A stretch of DNA of 64,000 nucleotides from Amphiplicatus metriothermophilus (GTDB taxonomy: Bacteria > Pseudomonadota > Alphaproteobacteria > Caulobacterales > Parvularculaceae), in the NCBI RefSeq assembly GCF_900199215.1, contig NZ_FZQA01000003.1, forward strand, positions 124,001-188,000, in the 5' to 3' direction. The notes under the pieces are model-generated. The model saw only the letters and a list, made by a program, of their open reading frames with translations. It had not been told where the DNA came from and did not search any database. Of this stretch, positions 16,396-25,476 are shown piece after piece. Each line of letters opens with the position of its first letter. Positions within the stretch are counted from its first letter, which is position 1. The translations under genes were made by a program, and so were the position numbers.

Positions 16396-17565
16396 ATGCC
16401 GCCGCGCGCCGTCGTCAAATGGCTTTTGATTCTCGCAATCGCCGCCGCGCTCCTCGGGGCGGCCGTGTTTTTCGCCGTCGCGCCCCGAGAGGTCGACGCC
16501 GCGCTCAACCAGATCGTTCCGCACCCGCCCTATGAGACAAGCGCCGAAGCGCGCGCGCTGCACAGGACCCTTCGCGTCGCCGACCTGCACGCCGACACGT
16601 TGTTATGGATGCGCGATCCGCTACGCCGCCAGAAAAGAGGGCATACGGATATTCCTCGCCTGAAGGAAGGCGGCGTGCGGCTGCAGGTTTTCTCCGCCGT
16701 CACCAAGTCTCCGTCAGGGCAGAATTACGAGTCGAACGACGCCGACTCCGATACGATCACCGGACTCGTCGTCGCCCAGCGCTGGCCCGTTAAGACATGG
16801 TCGAGTCTCGCCGAGCGCGCGCTCCATCAGGCGCGCCGTCTCGCCGGTCTCGAGCGGCGTTCGCGCGGCGCGGTGCGGGTGGTCCGCACGCGCGGCGATC
16901 TCGAAGCCGCGCTCGCCGAGGGCGCCCTCGCCGGCTTGCTGGCGACTGAAGGCGCCCATCCCCTCGAAGGCGACCTCGCCAATCTCGACCGGCTTCATGC
17001 GGCCGGCTATCGGGTGCTCGGCCTCCACCATTTCTTCGACAACGAACTTGGCGGCTCGCTGCACGGGCTGAGCGGGGCGGGGCTCGTCGATTTCGGCCGC
17101 GCGGTCGTGCGCGCCGCCGAGAAAAAGGGAATGATCCTCGACCTCGCCCATTCTTCCGAACGGGCCGCCTGGGATGCGCTGGCGATCAGCGAGCGGCCGG
17201 TCATCGTCTCGCATACGGGCCTCAAGGGCCATTGCGATTCGCCGCGCAATGTCTCCGACGCCCTGCTGCAGGCGGTCGCCGAACGGGGCGGGCTCGTCGG
17301 GGTCGGCTTCTGGGACGGAGCGGTCTGCGAAGCCTCGCTGGAGTCGATCGTCGCAGCGATCGTCTATGCGGTGAACCTTCTCGGTCCGGCGCATGTGGCG
17401 CTCGGCTCCGACTTCGACGGCGCGACGACGACGCCTTTCGACGCGGCTGAGCTCGCCGCGCTGACGGGCGCGCTGCTCGACGCAGGCCTCGATTCGGAGG
17501 TCGTGCGCGCCGTAATGGGCGAGAACGCGATTCGGTTCTTTCTGGAAAATCTGCCAGCGGAATGA
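16396..17565 (+). CDS. membrane-anchored M19 dipeptidase
   Basis: A 389-residue zinc dipeptidase (renal dipeptidase family). An N-terminal hydrophobic helix at about 8-29 anchors the catalytic domain in the periplasm or releases it as a signal peptide. Metal ligands are visible: VADLHADTLLWM (H-x-D), LATEGAHPLEG (bridging Glu), LGLHHFFDNELGG (His), and IVSHTGLKGHCDSPRN. The C-terminal ALGSDFDGATTTPF is the conserved substrate-binding loop. It cleaves dipeptides, possibly D-amino acid containing ones from murein turnover. It is convergent with the response regulator gene. Confidence 0.92.
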   Translation: MPPRAVVKWLLILAIAAALLGAAVFFAVAPREVDAALNQIVPHPPYETSAEARALHRTLRVADLHADTLLWMRDPLRRQKRGHTDIPRLKEGGVRLQVFSAVTKSPSGQNYESNDADSDTITGLVVAQRWPVKTWSSLAERALHQARRLAGLERRSRGAVRVVRTRGDLEAALAEGALAGLLATEGAHPLEGDLANLDRLHAAGYRVLGLHHFFDNELGGSLHGLSGAGLVDFGRAVVRAAEKKGMILDLAHSSERAAWDALAISERPVIVSHTGLKGHCDSPRNVSDALLQAVAERGGLVGVGFWDGAVCEASLESIVAAIVYAVNLLGPAHVALGSDFDGATTTPFDAAELAALTGALLDAGLDSEVVRAVMGENAIRFFLENLPAE

Positions 17566-17580
17566 CCGGCCGATGCGTCG

Positions 17581-18225
17581 TCAGGCCTTCACCAGCCCGT
17601 GCTTGACGGCGTAAAGCGCCGCCTGGGTGCGGTCGTCGACGCCCAGCTTGGCGAGCACCGTCGAGACATGGCCCTTCACCGTGCCTTCGGTGAGACCCAG
17701 ATCATAGGCGATGACCTTGTTGCTCTTGCCGCGGGCGATCTCGATGAGAATCTCCCGTTCGCGCGCGGTGAGGCTTTCATGGGCGAGGCGCGCGCCGGTG
17801 GCCCGGCGCAGGAGCTGGCGCTGCACTTCGGGGTGGAATGCAGGCGCGCCCGCGTGGGCGTTCTTCAGCGCCCGGACGAGATCGGCCTTGGACACGTCCT
17901 TCAGAAGGTAGCCGACGACGCCCGCGTCGAGCGCCTCCTGCAGGCGCAGGTCGTCGGCGAGCGAGCTCGTGAGCAGCACGATCTTCGGCGCGTCGGGCTG
18001 GGCCGCGATGGTCTTCGCCGCGCAAATGCCGTCGCGGCCGGGCAGGGCGACGTCGAGCAGGATCACGTCGGGTTTTTTCGCCGCAGCAAGGTCGATCGCC
18101 GTCTCGGCGTCGCCGGCCTCGGCGACGATGGCGATGTCGGGCTCGTCGCCGAGCAGCATGCGCAGTCCTTCGCGGACGATCGCATGGTCGTCGACGATCA
18201 TGATTCTGAGGGGCTGGTCGGGCAT
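17581..18225 (-). CDS. NarL/FixJ-type response regulator
   Basis: A 214-residue two-domain regulator. The receiver domain (1 to about 120) has the acidic pair D12-D13, the phospho-acceptor D58 in VILLDVALPGRDG, and the conserved Lys in LLKDVSKADLVRALKNA. The C-terminal LuxR-type helix-turn-helix (about 148-210) has LTAREREILIEIARGKSNKV followed by LTEGTVKGHVSTVLAKLGVD. It lies 23 bases downstream of the histidine kinase on the same strand, its likely partner. Target genes are unknown. Confidence 0.93.
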   Translation of the reverse strand: MPDQPLRIMIVDDHAIVREGLRMLLGDEPDIAIVAEAGDAETAIDLAAAKKPDVILLDVALPGRDGICAAKTIAAQPDAPKIVLLTSSLADDLRLQEALDAGVVGYLLKDVSKADLVRALKNAHAGAPAFHPEVQRQLLRRATGARLAHESLTAREREILIEIARGKSNKVIAYDLGLTEGTVKGHVSTVLAKLGVDDRTQAALYAVKHGLVKA

Positions 18226-18248
18226 CGGATTCTCCCTTGCGGGTCTGC

Positions 18249-20228
18249 TTACTGCAAGGGAAAGCGAACCTCAACGCGCAGGCCGCCGAGACGACTATCC
18301 CGCGCGGCGAAGCGCCCGCCGGCTTCAACGGCCCGCGCCTGCATGCCGGCGAGGCCGATGCGGGTCGAAGAGGAGCTGTCGGGCGCGCCGCCCGGGTCGA
18401 TTCCCCGCCCGTTGTCGTCCACGGCGAAGACCGATTCGCCCTTCTCCTCGATGAGCGCGATCTCGATGCGGTCGGCTCCGCCATGGCGGGCGGCGTTGGC
18501 GATCGCCTCCTGGGCGACGCGCAGGCAGGTCTCGGCCTGGGCCGGCTTCAGCCGATCGGCGCCGTCGAGGGCGAGGGCGATGTCGACGCCGGCAGGGGCG
18601 GCGATGCGACGATGGCGGGCGAGCGCGGCGGCGAGCCCTTCGCGCCGGGCGACCGCGGCGAGGGAGGCGGCCTCCTCGCCCTCGGGGTCTTTCAGCTCGA
18701 GGAGGAGGGCTTTCATCTCCGCGCGGGCGAGCTGGGCGATATCAAGAAGCCGGGCGACGCGCGCCTCGCCCTCTTCGGGGCTCTTTCGAAAGCCGGCGCC
18801 GATGGACTGGGCGATCAACGTCATGCTGAAGATCAGTTGGCTGACGGAATCGTGCAGTTCGCGCGCAAGCCGGCGCCGCTCAGCGAGCGCGGCGAGGTGC
18901 TGGTCCTTCTTGACCAGACGGCGGTGGTCGAGCCGGTTCTTGATGACGGATGCGAGCAGCGCGCCCGTCGTGCGATAGGGCCGGATCTCCTGCTCCGTCC
19001 ACTCATGCGGCTCGACATGGGTGAGGACGATCACGCCGATTCGTTCGCCCTGAACGATCAGCGGGAAGGCCGCCAGCGCCGCGCCGCCCGCCTGCGCGAG
19101 AATGCGTCGCACGCCGTCCGGGACGTCCGGGTCCGAATGCGCGTCGGCGGTGCGGATGAGGCTGAATTCCCGGAGGGAGACGTTCACGCCGATCTCGCCG
19201 GCCGTGTACCGGGCAGGCTCGAAAGAGACGCCGTAACTCGGGCTCCAGCGGCCGATGATGGAGAGGCATTCCTCGCCGTTATCGTCAGTCTCGATCAGGC
19301 CGATGTCGCAGCGGAAGCGGTCGCAGGCGGCGACATACGCGAGGTAGGCGCCGACGACGCTTTTTAGGTCGATGGCCGTGCTGACGCGTCGGCTGGTCTC
19401 GTAGAGCAGGCTGATCTCGTCGAGCTGGCGCTGCAGCTCGGCGAAAAGGCTGGCCCGTTCGAGCGCGAGCCCGATCTGGGAGGCGAGCGCGGCGAGCGCC
19501 TGACGGTCTTCGGCGGTCGTCGTCTCCGGATCGAGCACGGCGAGCCGGTCGTATTCGCCCACCTCGGCGCGCAGCGGGAACAAAAGCGCGCCCTCCGGCG
19601 CGGCCTCGCTTTTCTTCAGCACGCGGCAGCGCAAATCGAGCGCGGTCAAAACGGTCGTCTCGGCGATGGCGACGATGCGGGCGGGGTTGCGCTCGAGCGC
19701 CGATTCCGCGATGACGTTGGCCGCTCTGAGCCGCAGCGCGCGGCGCTTTTCGCGTTCGTAGGAGCGCGCGTTGTTGATGGCGATGGCGGCGTGGCGGGCG
19801 AAGAGTTCGAGGGTCTCGAGATCTTCGCGGCCGAACCGGCGCGGCGGGCCGGAGCCTATGCCGAAGGTTCCGATCACCTTGCCGCGCCATTTGATCGGCA
19901 TGCCGACCACGACGTCGTCGTCGAGACCTTTCAGAATGGGCGCGGCGACGTCGCCATAGCGGCCCAGCATCACCGGCGAGGCCGTCGCATAGACGGCGCC
20001 CGCCAGCCCCTGGCCGCGCCGCGCGACGGAGCCGAGCTCCTCCGGCGGCATGTTGTAGGCGGCTTCGATGCGGACGAGATCGCGCTCCTCGTCGACGAGA
20101 CCGATAGAGCCGCGCTGGGCGCCGAGAAGCTCGCACGCTTTCTGGACGATGATCGTCAGGAGCGGGCGGAGCTCGAGCTCCCCGCTGATGACCTCGATCA
20201 TCTCCCGCAAATGATCCTGCGCCCTCAT
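18249..20228 (-). CDS. GAF-domain sensor histidine kinase (NarX/DegS type, HisKA_3)
   Basis: A 659-residue cytoplasmic kinase without transmembrane helices. The N-terminal GAF domain (about 15-160) has LLTIIVQKACELLGAQRGSI and ends ATLELFARHAAIAINNA-like sequence. Two further GAF-like segments follow (about 165-270 and 280-430; the latter begins ISLLYETSRRVSTAIDLKSV). The dimerisation domain has the phospho-acceptor H459 in RRRLARELHDSVSQLIFSMT. The ATPase domain has AIANAARHGGADRIEIAL (N box) and VDDNGRGID (G box). Multiple soluble GAF domains suggest sensing of an intracellular small molecule or redox signal. Confidence 0.92.
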   Translation of the reverse strand: MRAQDHLREMIEVISGELELRPLLTIIVQKACELLGAQRGSIGLVDEERDLVRIEAAYNMPPEELGSVARRGQGLAGAVYATASPVMLGRYGDVAAPILKGLDDDVVVGMPIKWRGKVIGTFGIGSGPPRRFGREDLETLELFARHAAIAINNARSYEREKRRALRLRAANVIAESALERNPARIVAIAETTVLTALDLRCRVLKKSEAAPEGALLFPLRAEVGEYDRLAVLDPETTTAEDRQALAALASQIGLALERASLFAELQRQLDEISLLYETSRRVSTAIDLKSVVGAYLAYVAACDRFRCDIGLIETDDNGEECLSIIGRWSPSYGVSFEPARYTAGEIGVNVSLREFSLIRTADAHSDPDVPDGVRRILAQAGGAALAAFPLIVQGERIGVIVLTHVEPHEWTEQEIRPYRTTGALLASVIKNRLDHRRLVKKDQHLAALAERRRLARELHDSVSQLIFSMTLIAQSIGAGFRKSPEEGEARVARLLDIAQLARAEMKALLLELKDPEGEEAASLAAVARREGLAAALARHRRIAAPAGVDIALALDGADRLKPAQAETCLRVAQEAIANAARHGGADRIEIALIEEKGESVFAVDDNGRGIDPGGAPDSSSSTRIGLAGMQARAVEAGGRFAARDSRLGGLRVEVRFPLQ

Positions 20229-20317
20229 GGGGTCGCATACATCGCCCGGAAGCGCCCGCCGCGCAACGGTCTAATGGCCGCGCTCGCCCCCGACTAAAGT
20301 CAGTCCCTTGGCCGCTC

Positions 20318-23300
20318 TCAGAAAGCCGCGCGAACCCGAAGCGCGAAGCGTCGTCCGACGGGGTCGTAATACTCGCTGATCGCGCCGCCGCCTTCTTCCA
20401 GGGCGGCCACCGGCGGCGCACGGTCGGTCATGTTATGGACGGAGAATCCCAGCACGGCGGCCCCGATCGCGGCTTCGGCCGCCAGGTCGATGGTCGTGAT
20501 CGCAGGAATGAACGCTGCGGGGTGGTCCGCCTCCAGGGTTCTGACGCGTCCGCGGCGATTGGCGAGGAGCATGAGGTTGACGCGGGAGACGGCGACGCCT
20601 GCGGCGATCAGCGAACGGTGGCGCGGATAGCGCAAGGAGCCGGTCAGATCGTCTTCCGGCGCGCCCGGATTTCGGGAGACGACTTTCTCCGTATATGTAT
20701 GAAGGCCGCTCACCCAGAGCCTGTCGACCGGGCCGAGGCCGCGCGGCTCATAGGCGTAGCGCGCCTCGAAGTCGAACCCGCGCCACGAGAAGCTTCCCTC
20801 ATTGCGCAGCTCCGTTGCGATGAAATCGATTTGACCTGTTGCGGAATCGCGGCGGATGAGGGGCTCCCCGGTCAGCGCCGAAGTCCCGCATGACGGCGCC
20901 GAAAAGCCAGGGCTCTCGAAGCACTCTTCGAGCGGGTAAGTCGGGGCGGCGATGCGGTTCTCGATACGGTAGTCCAGCCATACGGCGCGCAGTCCGATCC
21001 GCCCGGGTAGACCGAGAACGTCCGCGCCGCGATAATCGACGCCGGCGCTCAAAGTCCGCGTTCTCTCCGGATCGAGATCAGGAGAGCCGAGAGTCATGCG
21101 CTCGGCGAGAAAGTCGGTTTGCCGGAAATCAGTCGGCGCGGACAGCGATGCTCCCGCAGCGCAGTTTTCGGCCGCGGCTTGAGAGGGCTCCGCCGACGCG
21201 CAGGGGTCCAGAAAGAATTCGTGCGTGCGCTGTCCGTTGACGAACTGCTCCACGACGCTCGGCGGACGTTCGCCGATATGATGCTCGGCGAACAGCGCGA
21301 GCCCCGGCGCGGGGCGCCAGTCGAGCGCGCTTTCGAAGTTCTGCGCGACGCCGAATGTCGAAGATCCTGCGACGCGCCAAGCCAGATTGAGATCGACCGA
21401 GCCGAGAGCCGACGCATCCGGAAGGATCGGCGCAAAGAGCGTCGCATAGGCTTCGCCGATGTCGACGGCGCCTTCATACTCATTATTGATGAACGCAGCC
21501 ATGGCGGTCACCCCTTTGGGGGCGAGGTCGCGCTCGCCGATTTTCGAGCGGCGCCATCCGACGCCGCCGTCGAGATCGAGCGGAAAGCCGAACAAATCAA
21601 TTTCCGGGCCGTCATACTTAGCGGCGATTTCATGTTCCTGCAGGAACACCTGTCGCCTCAGGACCGGCGCGCGGATGAAATCCGCAGCTTCGGGGGAAAG
21701 GCCGCCGAGCGTGAACAGATCGACGGGGACGCAACCTCGCGCCGCGGCGCAGGCGGCCGGATCGAGCGCGGTCAGAAGCCGGTCGCGGTCGATGCGGTTT
21801 TGATCCGAGGCGCGTCCCGAGGTTCTGCCGTAACGGTAGAAGAAGCGCAGGGTCCCTTCGGCGCCGGCGGCGGTCTCGAGGCCGAAGACGATGTCGTTGT
21901 AACGCCGTTTCACGTCGCCGCGCCTCGGCCCCAGCTCCGTGTAGCGCCGCTCGACGACGAGCCCTTGAATATCGGGGCCAAAGACGTCGAATGCGAAATT
22001 CCGGACTGAGTCCGGAACGGCCGGATGCGCGATGTCGACTGGCGCGCCGTCGGCGAGCATGGGATCGACGCCCTGAAAGGCCGTGGTCGGCGCGGGCGCG
22101 AGCTGAACGTCCGTACGCGCATGGCCGATATGGGCTTCAAGAAAGAGGCGGCTATTGGCGGAAAGGTCGTAGCCGATGTCGATCAGACCGAGAAGGCGTT
22201 CGTTGGGGAGGAGCGTATTCTGGAACGCAGCCCAGTTGAAAAGCTGGTCGAGCCGGCCTTCGAAAGGCTCGATCCCCCCGTCGCCGGTCAGCGCAAGCGG
22301 ACCGACGGCCAGAACCGCGGGAAGGAAGCTCCCGTCCGCCGCGATGGCGCCGGCGAGGCGGCCCTCGGGCGTGAACGCGCTGCCGCCGAAACCCGGCAAA
22401 AATTCCGCGCCGTCCCCGAACCCCATTTCGCCGTCTATGGCGAAGCCGTAAGGCTGCGCGGTCACCGCCCTGTCGGCGCCAACGAGGCCGTCTTCGCGCG
22501 CGTAGGCAAGCCCCAGCGTTAATTCGCCGGCGTCGTCGAAAAACCGCGCGCCGCCCAGCGCGTGCAGCGATAATTCTTCGGCGTCGCCGCGTTGCGACAG
22601 GCCGTAACGGGCGCCCGCTTCGACGCCGGAAACGGGCTTGCGGGTGACGAAGTTGAGCGCGCCTGCGACGGCCTCCGGGCCGAGGCGCGCCCCGTGCGAA
22701 CGGCCGACGATCTCGATGCGTTCAAGAAACGGCTCGGCGAGAGAGGACAGATCGACGCCAAACATCGAGGCGTTGCCGAAAACGGGCGCCCGGCGCCGCC
22801 CGTTGACCAGAACGAGCGTGCGTTGAGGTCCCATGCCTCGCAGGTCGGCGAGTTCGAGGCCCGCCGCCGCGCCGTAAAGCGCCGTATTCGCCCGAGTCAC
22901 CGAGGCGAGCGACTGCGGGAGATCATAGATGACTTCCGAAGGCCGGCTGAGATTGAGAAGCTCGAGATAGGACCTGTCGAGCGTATAGAGATGGCGCGCG
23001 CCGGACGACGCCGCAATTCCGCTTGCGGCCGCCGTGACCACGATCGTATCCGGCGGCGTGGTTGTGAAAAGGTTCGCCGCGGGTATCGCGGCGGGCGCCG
23101 GAGCGGCGGACGCCGCCGTGATGGCGTAGGTTTTTGCGCCCACCTTGTGCAGGGAGAGATTGGCCGAGCGCAGACTCTCCGTAAGCGCCATTTCCGGCGG
23201 CAGGGAAGCATCGGCGGGCGACATTCGCAGCCCGCTCAGCAGCCGGCTGTCGAAAATGAACGAGACGTCGAACCGCCTGGCGAAATCGTCGAGTATCTGC

Positions 23301-23425
23301 TCGACGGGCAGAGCGCGCGCCGTCGCCTCCGCCGCGTTCGCCTGCCGGTCCTGTTCGCCGTCTTCCGCCCCGGCGGCGCCGAAGACCGCGGCGAAACAGA
23401 CGATGAGCGTGAGCGACGGCCTCAT
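20318..23425 (-). CDS. TonB-dependent receptor with N-terminal STN signalling domain
   Basis: A 1035-residue outer membrane receptor. After the signal peptide (1 to about 20) comes a STN domain (about 38-108: LPVEQILDDFARRFDVSFIF), which in FecA-type receptors contacts the anti-sigma factor in the periplasm. Then comes a TonB-box-like DTIVVTA at about 127, a plug domain with LELADLRGMGPQRTLVLVNG, and a 22-strand barrel ending in the canonical terminal Phe (RRFALRVRAAF). The gene is third in an operon with the ECF sigma factor and FecR-like gene, 12 bases after the latter. The ligand cannot be assigned; possible substrates are siderophores or carbohydrates. Confidence 0.92.
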   Translation of the reverse strand: MRPSLTLIVCFAAVFGAAGAEDGEQDRQANAAEATARALPVEQILDDFARRFDVSFIFDSRLLSGLRMSPADASLPPEMALTESLRSANLSLHKVGAKTYAITAASAAPAPAAIPAANLFTTTPPDTIVVTAAASGIAASSGARHLYTLDRSYLELLNLSRPSEVIYDLPQSLASVTRANTALYGAAAGLELADLRGMGPQRTLVLVNGRRRAPVFGNASMFGVDLSSLAEPFLERIEIVGRSHGARLGPEAVAGALNFVTRKPVSGVEAGARYGLSQRGDAEELSLHALGGARFFDDAGELTLGLAYAREDGLVGADRAVTAQPYGFAIDGEMGFGDGAEFLPGFGGSAFTPEGRLAGAIAADGSFLPAVLAVGPLALTGDGGIEPFEGRLDQLFNWAAFQNTLLPNERLLGLIDIGYDLSANSRLFLEAHIGHARTDVQLAPAPTTAFQGVDPMLADGAPVDIAHPAVPDSVRNFAFDVFGPDIQGLVVERRYTELGPRRGDVKRRYNDIVFGLETAAGAEGTLRFFYRYGRTSGRASDQNRIDRDRLLTALDPAACAAARGCVPVDLFTLGGLSPEAADFIRAPVLRRQVFLQEHEIAAKYDGPEIDLFGFPLDLDGGVGWRRSKIGERDLAPKGVTAMAAFINNEYEGAVDIGEAYATLFAPILPDASALGSVDLNLAWRVAGSSTFGVAQNFESALDWRPAPGLALFAEHHIGERPPSVVEQFVNGQRTHEFFLDPCASAEPSQAAAENCAAGASLSAPTDFRQTDFLAERMTLGSPDLDPERTRTLSAGVDYRGADVLGLPGRIGLRAVWLDYRIENRIAAPTYPLEECFESPGFSAPSCGTSALTGEPLIRRDSATGQIDFIATELRNEGSFSWRGFDFEARYAYEPRGLGPVDRLWVSGLHTYTEKVVSRNPGAPEDDLTGSLRYPRHRSLIAAGVAVSRVNLMLLANRRGRVRTLEADHPAAFIPAITTIDLAAEAAIGAAVLGFSVHNMTDRAPPVAALEEGGGAISEYYDPVGRRFALRVRAAF

Positions 23426-23437
23426 GCGGGGCGATCC

Positions 23438-24415
23438 TCATCGGGAAGCAGGTTCGAGCACAATGCTTCCGTTTTCCGCGTGCGGTTCAAGGTCGAATGC
23501 GACGACTAGGGCGTTTATTGCGGTCTGTTGATCGCGAATGTCGAATTCGCCCGTCACCGGACGATCGGCGAGAGACGGGTCGCCGAGCGTGAGAGGCCGC
23601 TCGAAATAGCGGTTGAGTTCGGCGATCGCCTCGCCCAAGGGCGCGTTTCGAAAACGCGCCTTTCCTTCGCGCCAGGCCAGCGCGAGATTGGGATCAAAGG
23701 CTTCGACGGCGCTGCTGCGCCCGCTCCCGTCCATGGCGACGCGCTGACCTGCGAGCACCATGACGGCGCCGTTCGCCGGCGGCGCGACGGATACTGCGCC
23801 GGAAACGACGAAAACGTCCGTCTGCGCATCGTCTGATCTTACGGCGAAAACCGTCCCGGTCACTGAGACTTCGCCGTGACGCGTCGCGACGAGGAACGGC
23901 TTTTCCGGGTCGCGACGAACGTCGAACAGGGCTTCGCCTTCGACAAGATTTATCCGGCGCGCGCGCTTCGAATAGGCGACTTCGATTCTGCTCGCCGTGT
24001 TGAGCGTGACGAGGCTCTCGTCGGCGAGGGAGACGCGCAGCGTCTCGCCGCGGGCCGTGGCGTATCGCGCGACGGCGTCGCGGCCGCCGATGACGAAAGC
24101 GGCGATCAGGCCCGCCGCGGCGACGGCGGCGAGCGAGGCTGCAAGCGCGCCGGCCGTCCATGAGCGCCGGCGCGACTCGCGCGCTGCCTGTTCAGCGTGC
24201 AATTCTTCTTCAAAGGACGCGGCGAGCAGCGAGGCCGCATGCGCGTCGAGGCTTGCGGCCGCAGCCGCGCAGGCCTCGAAGGCGGCGCGGTTCTCAGGAT
24301 CCGCGAGCCACGCTTCGAAGCCGGCCGTCTCCTCCGGCGACATTTCCCCGGACAGCCGCCGCGCCGTCCAGCGGGCCGCCTCCTCGTCGCGGTTCTGGTT
24401 TTCTCTCATTCTCAT
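23438..24415 (-). CDS. FecR-like anti-sigma factor
   Basis: A 325-residue single-pass membrane protein. The cytoplasmic N-terminal part (about 1-85) has AARWTARRLSGEMSPEETAG and FEAWLADPENRAAFEAC, the DUF4880 sigma-binding pattern. One membrane helix lies at about 88-110 (AGALAASLAAVAAAGLIAAF). The periplasmic FecR domain has TARGETLRVSLADESLVTLN, NLVEGEALFDVRRDPEKPFL and TGTVFAVR. The C-terminal segment with PLGEAIAELNRYFERPLTLG is the STN-binding or STN-like part. It sits between the sigma factor (19-base gap) and the receptor (12-base gap), so it should transmit receptor occupancy to the sigma factor. Confidence 0.92.
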   Translation of the reverse strand: MRMRENQNRDEEAARWTARRLSGEMSPEETAGFEAWLADPENRAAFEACAAAAASLDAHAASLLAASFEEELHAEQAARESRRRSWTAGALAASLAAVAAAGLIAAFVIGGRDAVARYATARGETLRVSLADESLVTLNTASRIEVAYSKRARRINLVEGEALFDVRRDPEKPFLVATRHGEVSVTGTVFAVRSDDAQTDVFVVSGAVSVAPPANGAVMVLAGQRVAMDGSGRSSAVEAFDPNLALAWREGKARFRNAPLGEAIAELNRYFERPLTLGDPSLADRPVTGEFDIRDQQTAINALVVAFDLEPHAENGSIVLEPASR

Positions 24416-24434
24416 GCCCTCTGACCGGTTCTTG

Positions 24435-25052
24435 TCATTTTCGCCGACGCTTTAAGCGGCGGGCCGGAAAATCCACGACCGTCGCCTTCCCCGCGTTTTC
24501 GGATCCCTTCTCGACGGCGGCGCGCAACGCCTTGAGCGCCGTTATGATGTACTTTTCGACGCTGCTGACCGAGACCGAGAGTTCGTCGGCGATCTCGCCG
24601 TAAGTCCTCTCCTCGAAACGGCTCATCACGAAGGCGCGGCGAACTTTCCGCGGGAGCGCGTCGATGGCGGCCAGAGAAAGGCGCGCATCGCTGCGCGCCA
24701 GGGCGGTCTGCTCCGGGCTCGGAGCGTCGCTGGCCAGATCGTCGAAGGTTCCGTCCGGGCCTGTTTCGCCAGCCTGCGGTCCGCGCAGGCGCGCCCGCCG
24801 TCGGGCGACGAATTCATTGGCGGCGAGATTGGCGGCGGTCTTGAACAGAAGCGCGCGCGGATTGTCGATCGGCGCTTCCTGCGCATAGCGCCAGGCGCGT
24901 AGATAGGCTTCCTGCGCGATGTCGCGCGCGACCTCCGCATCGCCCAGCTTCGCCGCAAGCCAGCCGACGATAAGGGAATCATGCGCGCGAATGGCGCGTT
25001 CCAGATTTTTCAACCGGCGGGCGAGCGCAGGATCGCCTGTATTTTTCGTCAT
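24435..25052 (-). CDS. ECF sigma factor, FecI type
   Basis: A 205-residue extracytoplasmic-function sigma factor from ATG 25052 (a GTG at 25064 is the alternative). Region 2 is DSLIVGWLAAKLGDAEVARD and IAQEAYLRAWRYAQ; region 4 is ALPRKVRRAFVMSRFEERTY, GEIADELSVSVSSVEKYIIT. It would direct RNA polymerase to the promoter of its cognate receptor operon and be held by the FecR-like protein. It is the first gene of the three-gene operon and divergent from the second TonB receptor across a spacer of about 425 bases. Confidence 0.92.
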   Translation of the reverse strand: MTKNTGDPALARRLKNLERAIRAHDSLIVGWLAAKLGDAEVARDIAQEAYLRAWRYAQEAPIDNPRALLFKTAANLAANEFVARRRARLRGPQAGETGPDGTFDDLASDAPSPEQTALARSDARLSLAAIDALPRKVRRAFVMSRFEERTYGEIADELSVSVSSVEKYIITALKALRAAVEKGSENAGKATVVDFPARRLKRRRK

Positions 25053-25064
25053 CACGGACCGCAC

Positions 25065-25476
25065 TTCGCCGCGCTAAGCGCGCGGGGCTGACTTCCGCCC
25101 TCTGAGACCGGCGCCGCCGCCCGAGCCGCGCCGAAGCGCGAAATTATTGAGGGGCCGGCGTCCGCGATTGTCTTAGTGGGCGGGATGTCACGCTGATCCT
25201 GTGATGTCCCACTCCGAGCTAAACTGCCGGAATGCGTCCCCAGCGCATTCCGGCCCCTCTCGGAGTTTAGACCGGCCCGCGACGGCCCCGCAAGATCGTC
25301 CGGTTAGACGATCGTTGCCCCAGCGCCACACTCCGCCATTCGTTCCGCGCCTTCGATGAGGGCGCAGGGAAGCTCGTTGTCTTTGGGGGCAAGCGGCGGA
25401 CGTGAGCTTGGGAGGGCGTCATCGCGCGTTCCTGCGCCGCTGTTGCACCACTCAGACCAAGGACAAGGGCGAAAAC
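25065..25476. other. 412-base intergenic region between the sigma factor and TonB receptor genes
   Basis: No coding sequence with support was found. It holds a strong hairpin at 25227-25253 and flanking complementary blocks: CTCCGA (25212-25217) pairs with TCGGAG (25260-25265), while CTAAAC (25219-25224) pairs with GTTTAG (25265-25270), and these two pairings are mutually exclusive because they share G25265. The upstream half contains GATGTCA and GATGTC near 25187-25208. It is the place where ECF-sigma promoters for both divergent transcripts should lie, but I could not define -35/-10 elements. Confidence 0.5.
25227..25253. repeat. perfect 10-base inverted repeat with 7-base loop
   Basis: CCGGAATGCG and CGCATTCCGG flank TCCCCAG. 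The stem is 10 bp without mismatch and lies about 220 bases before the TonB receptor start. It is not followed by a U-run, so it is not a typical terminator; an operator or an RNA-leader hairpin is more likely. Confidence 0.55.
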
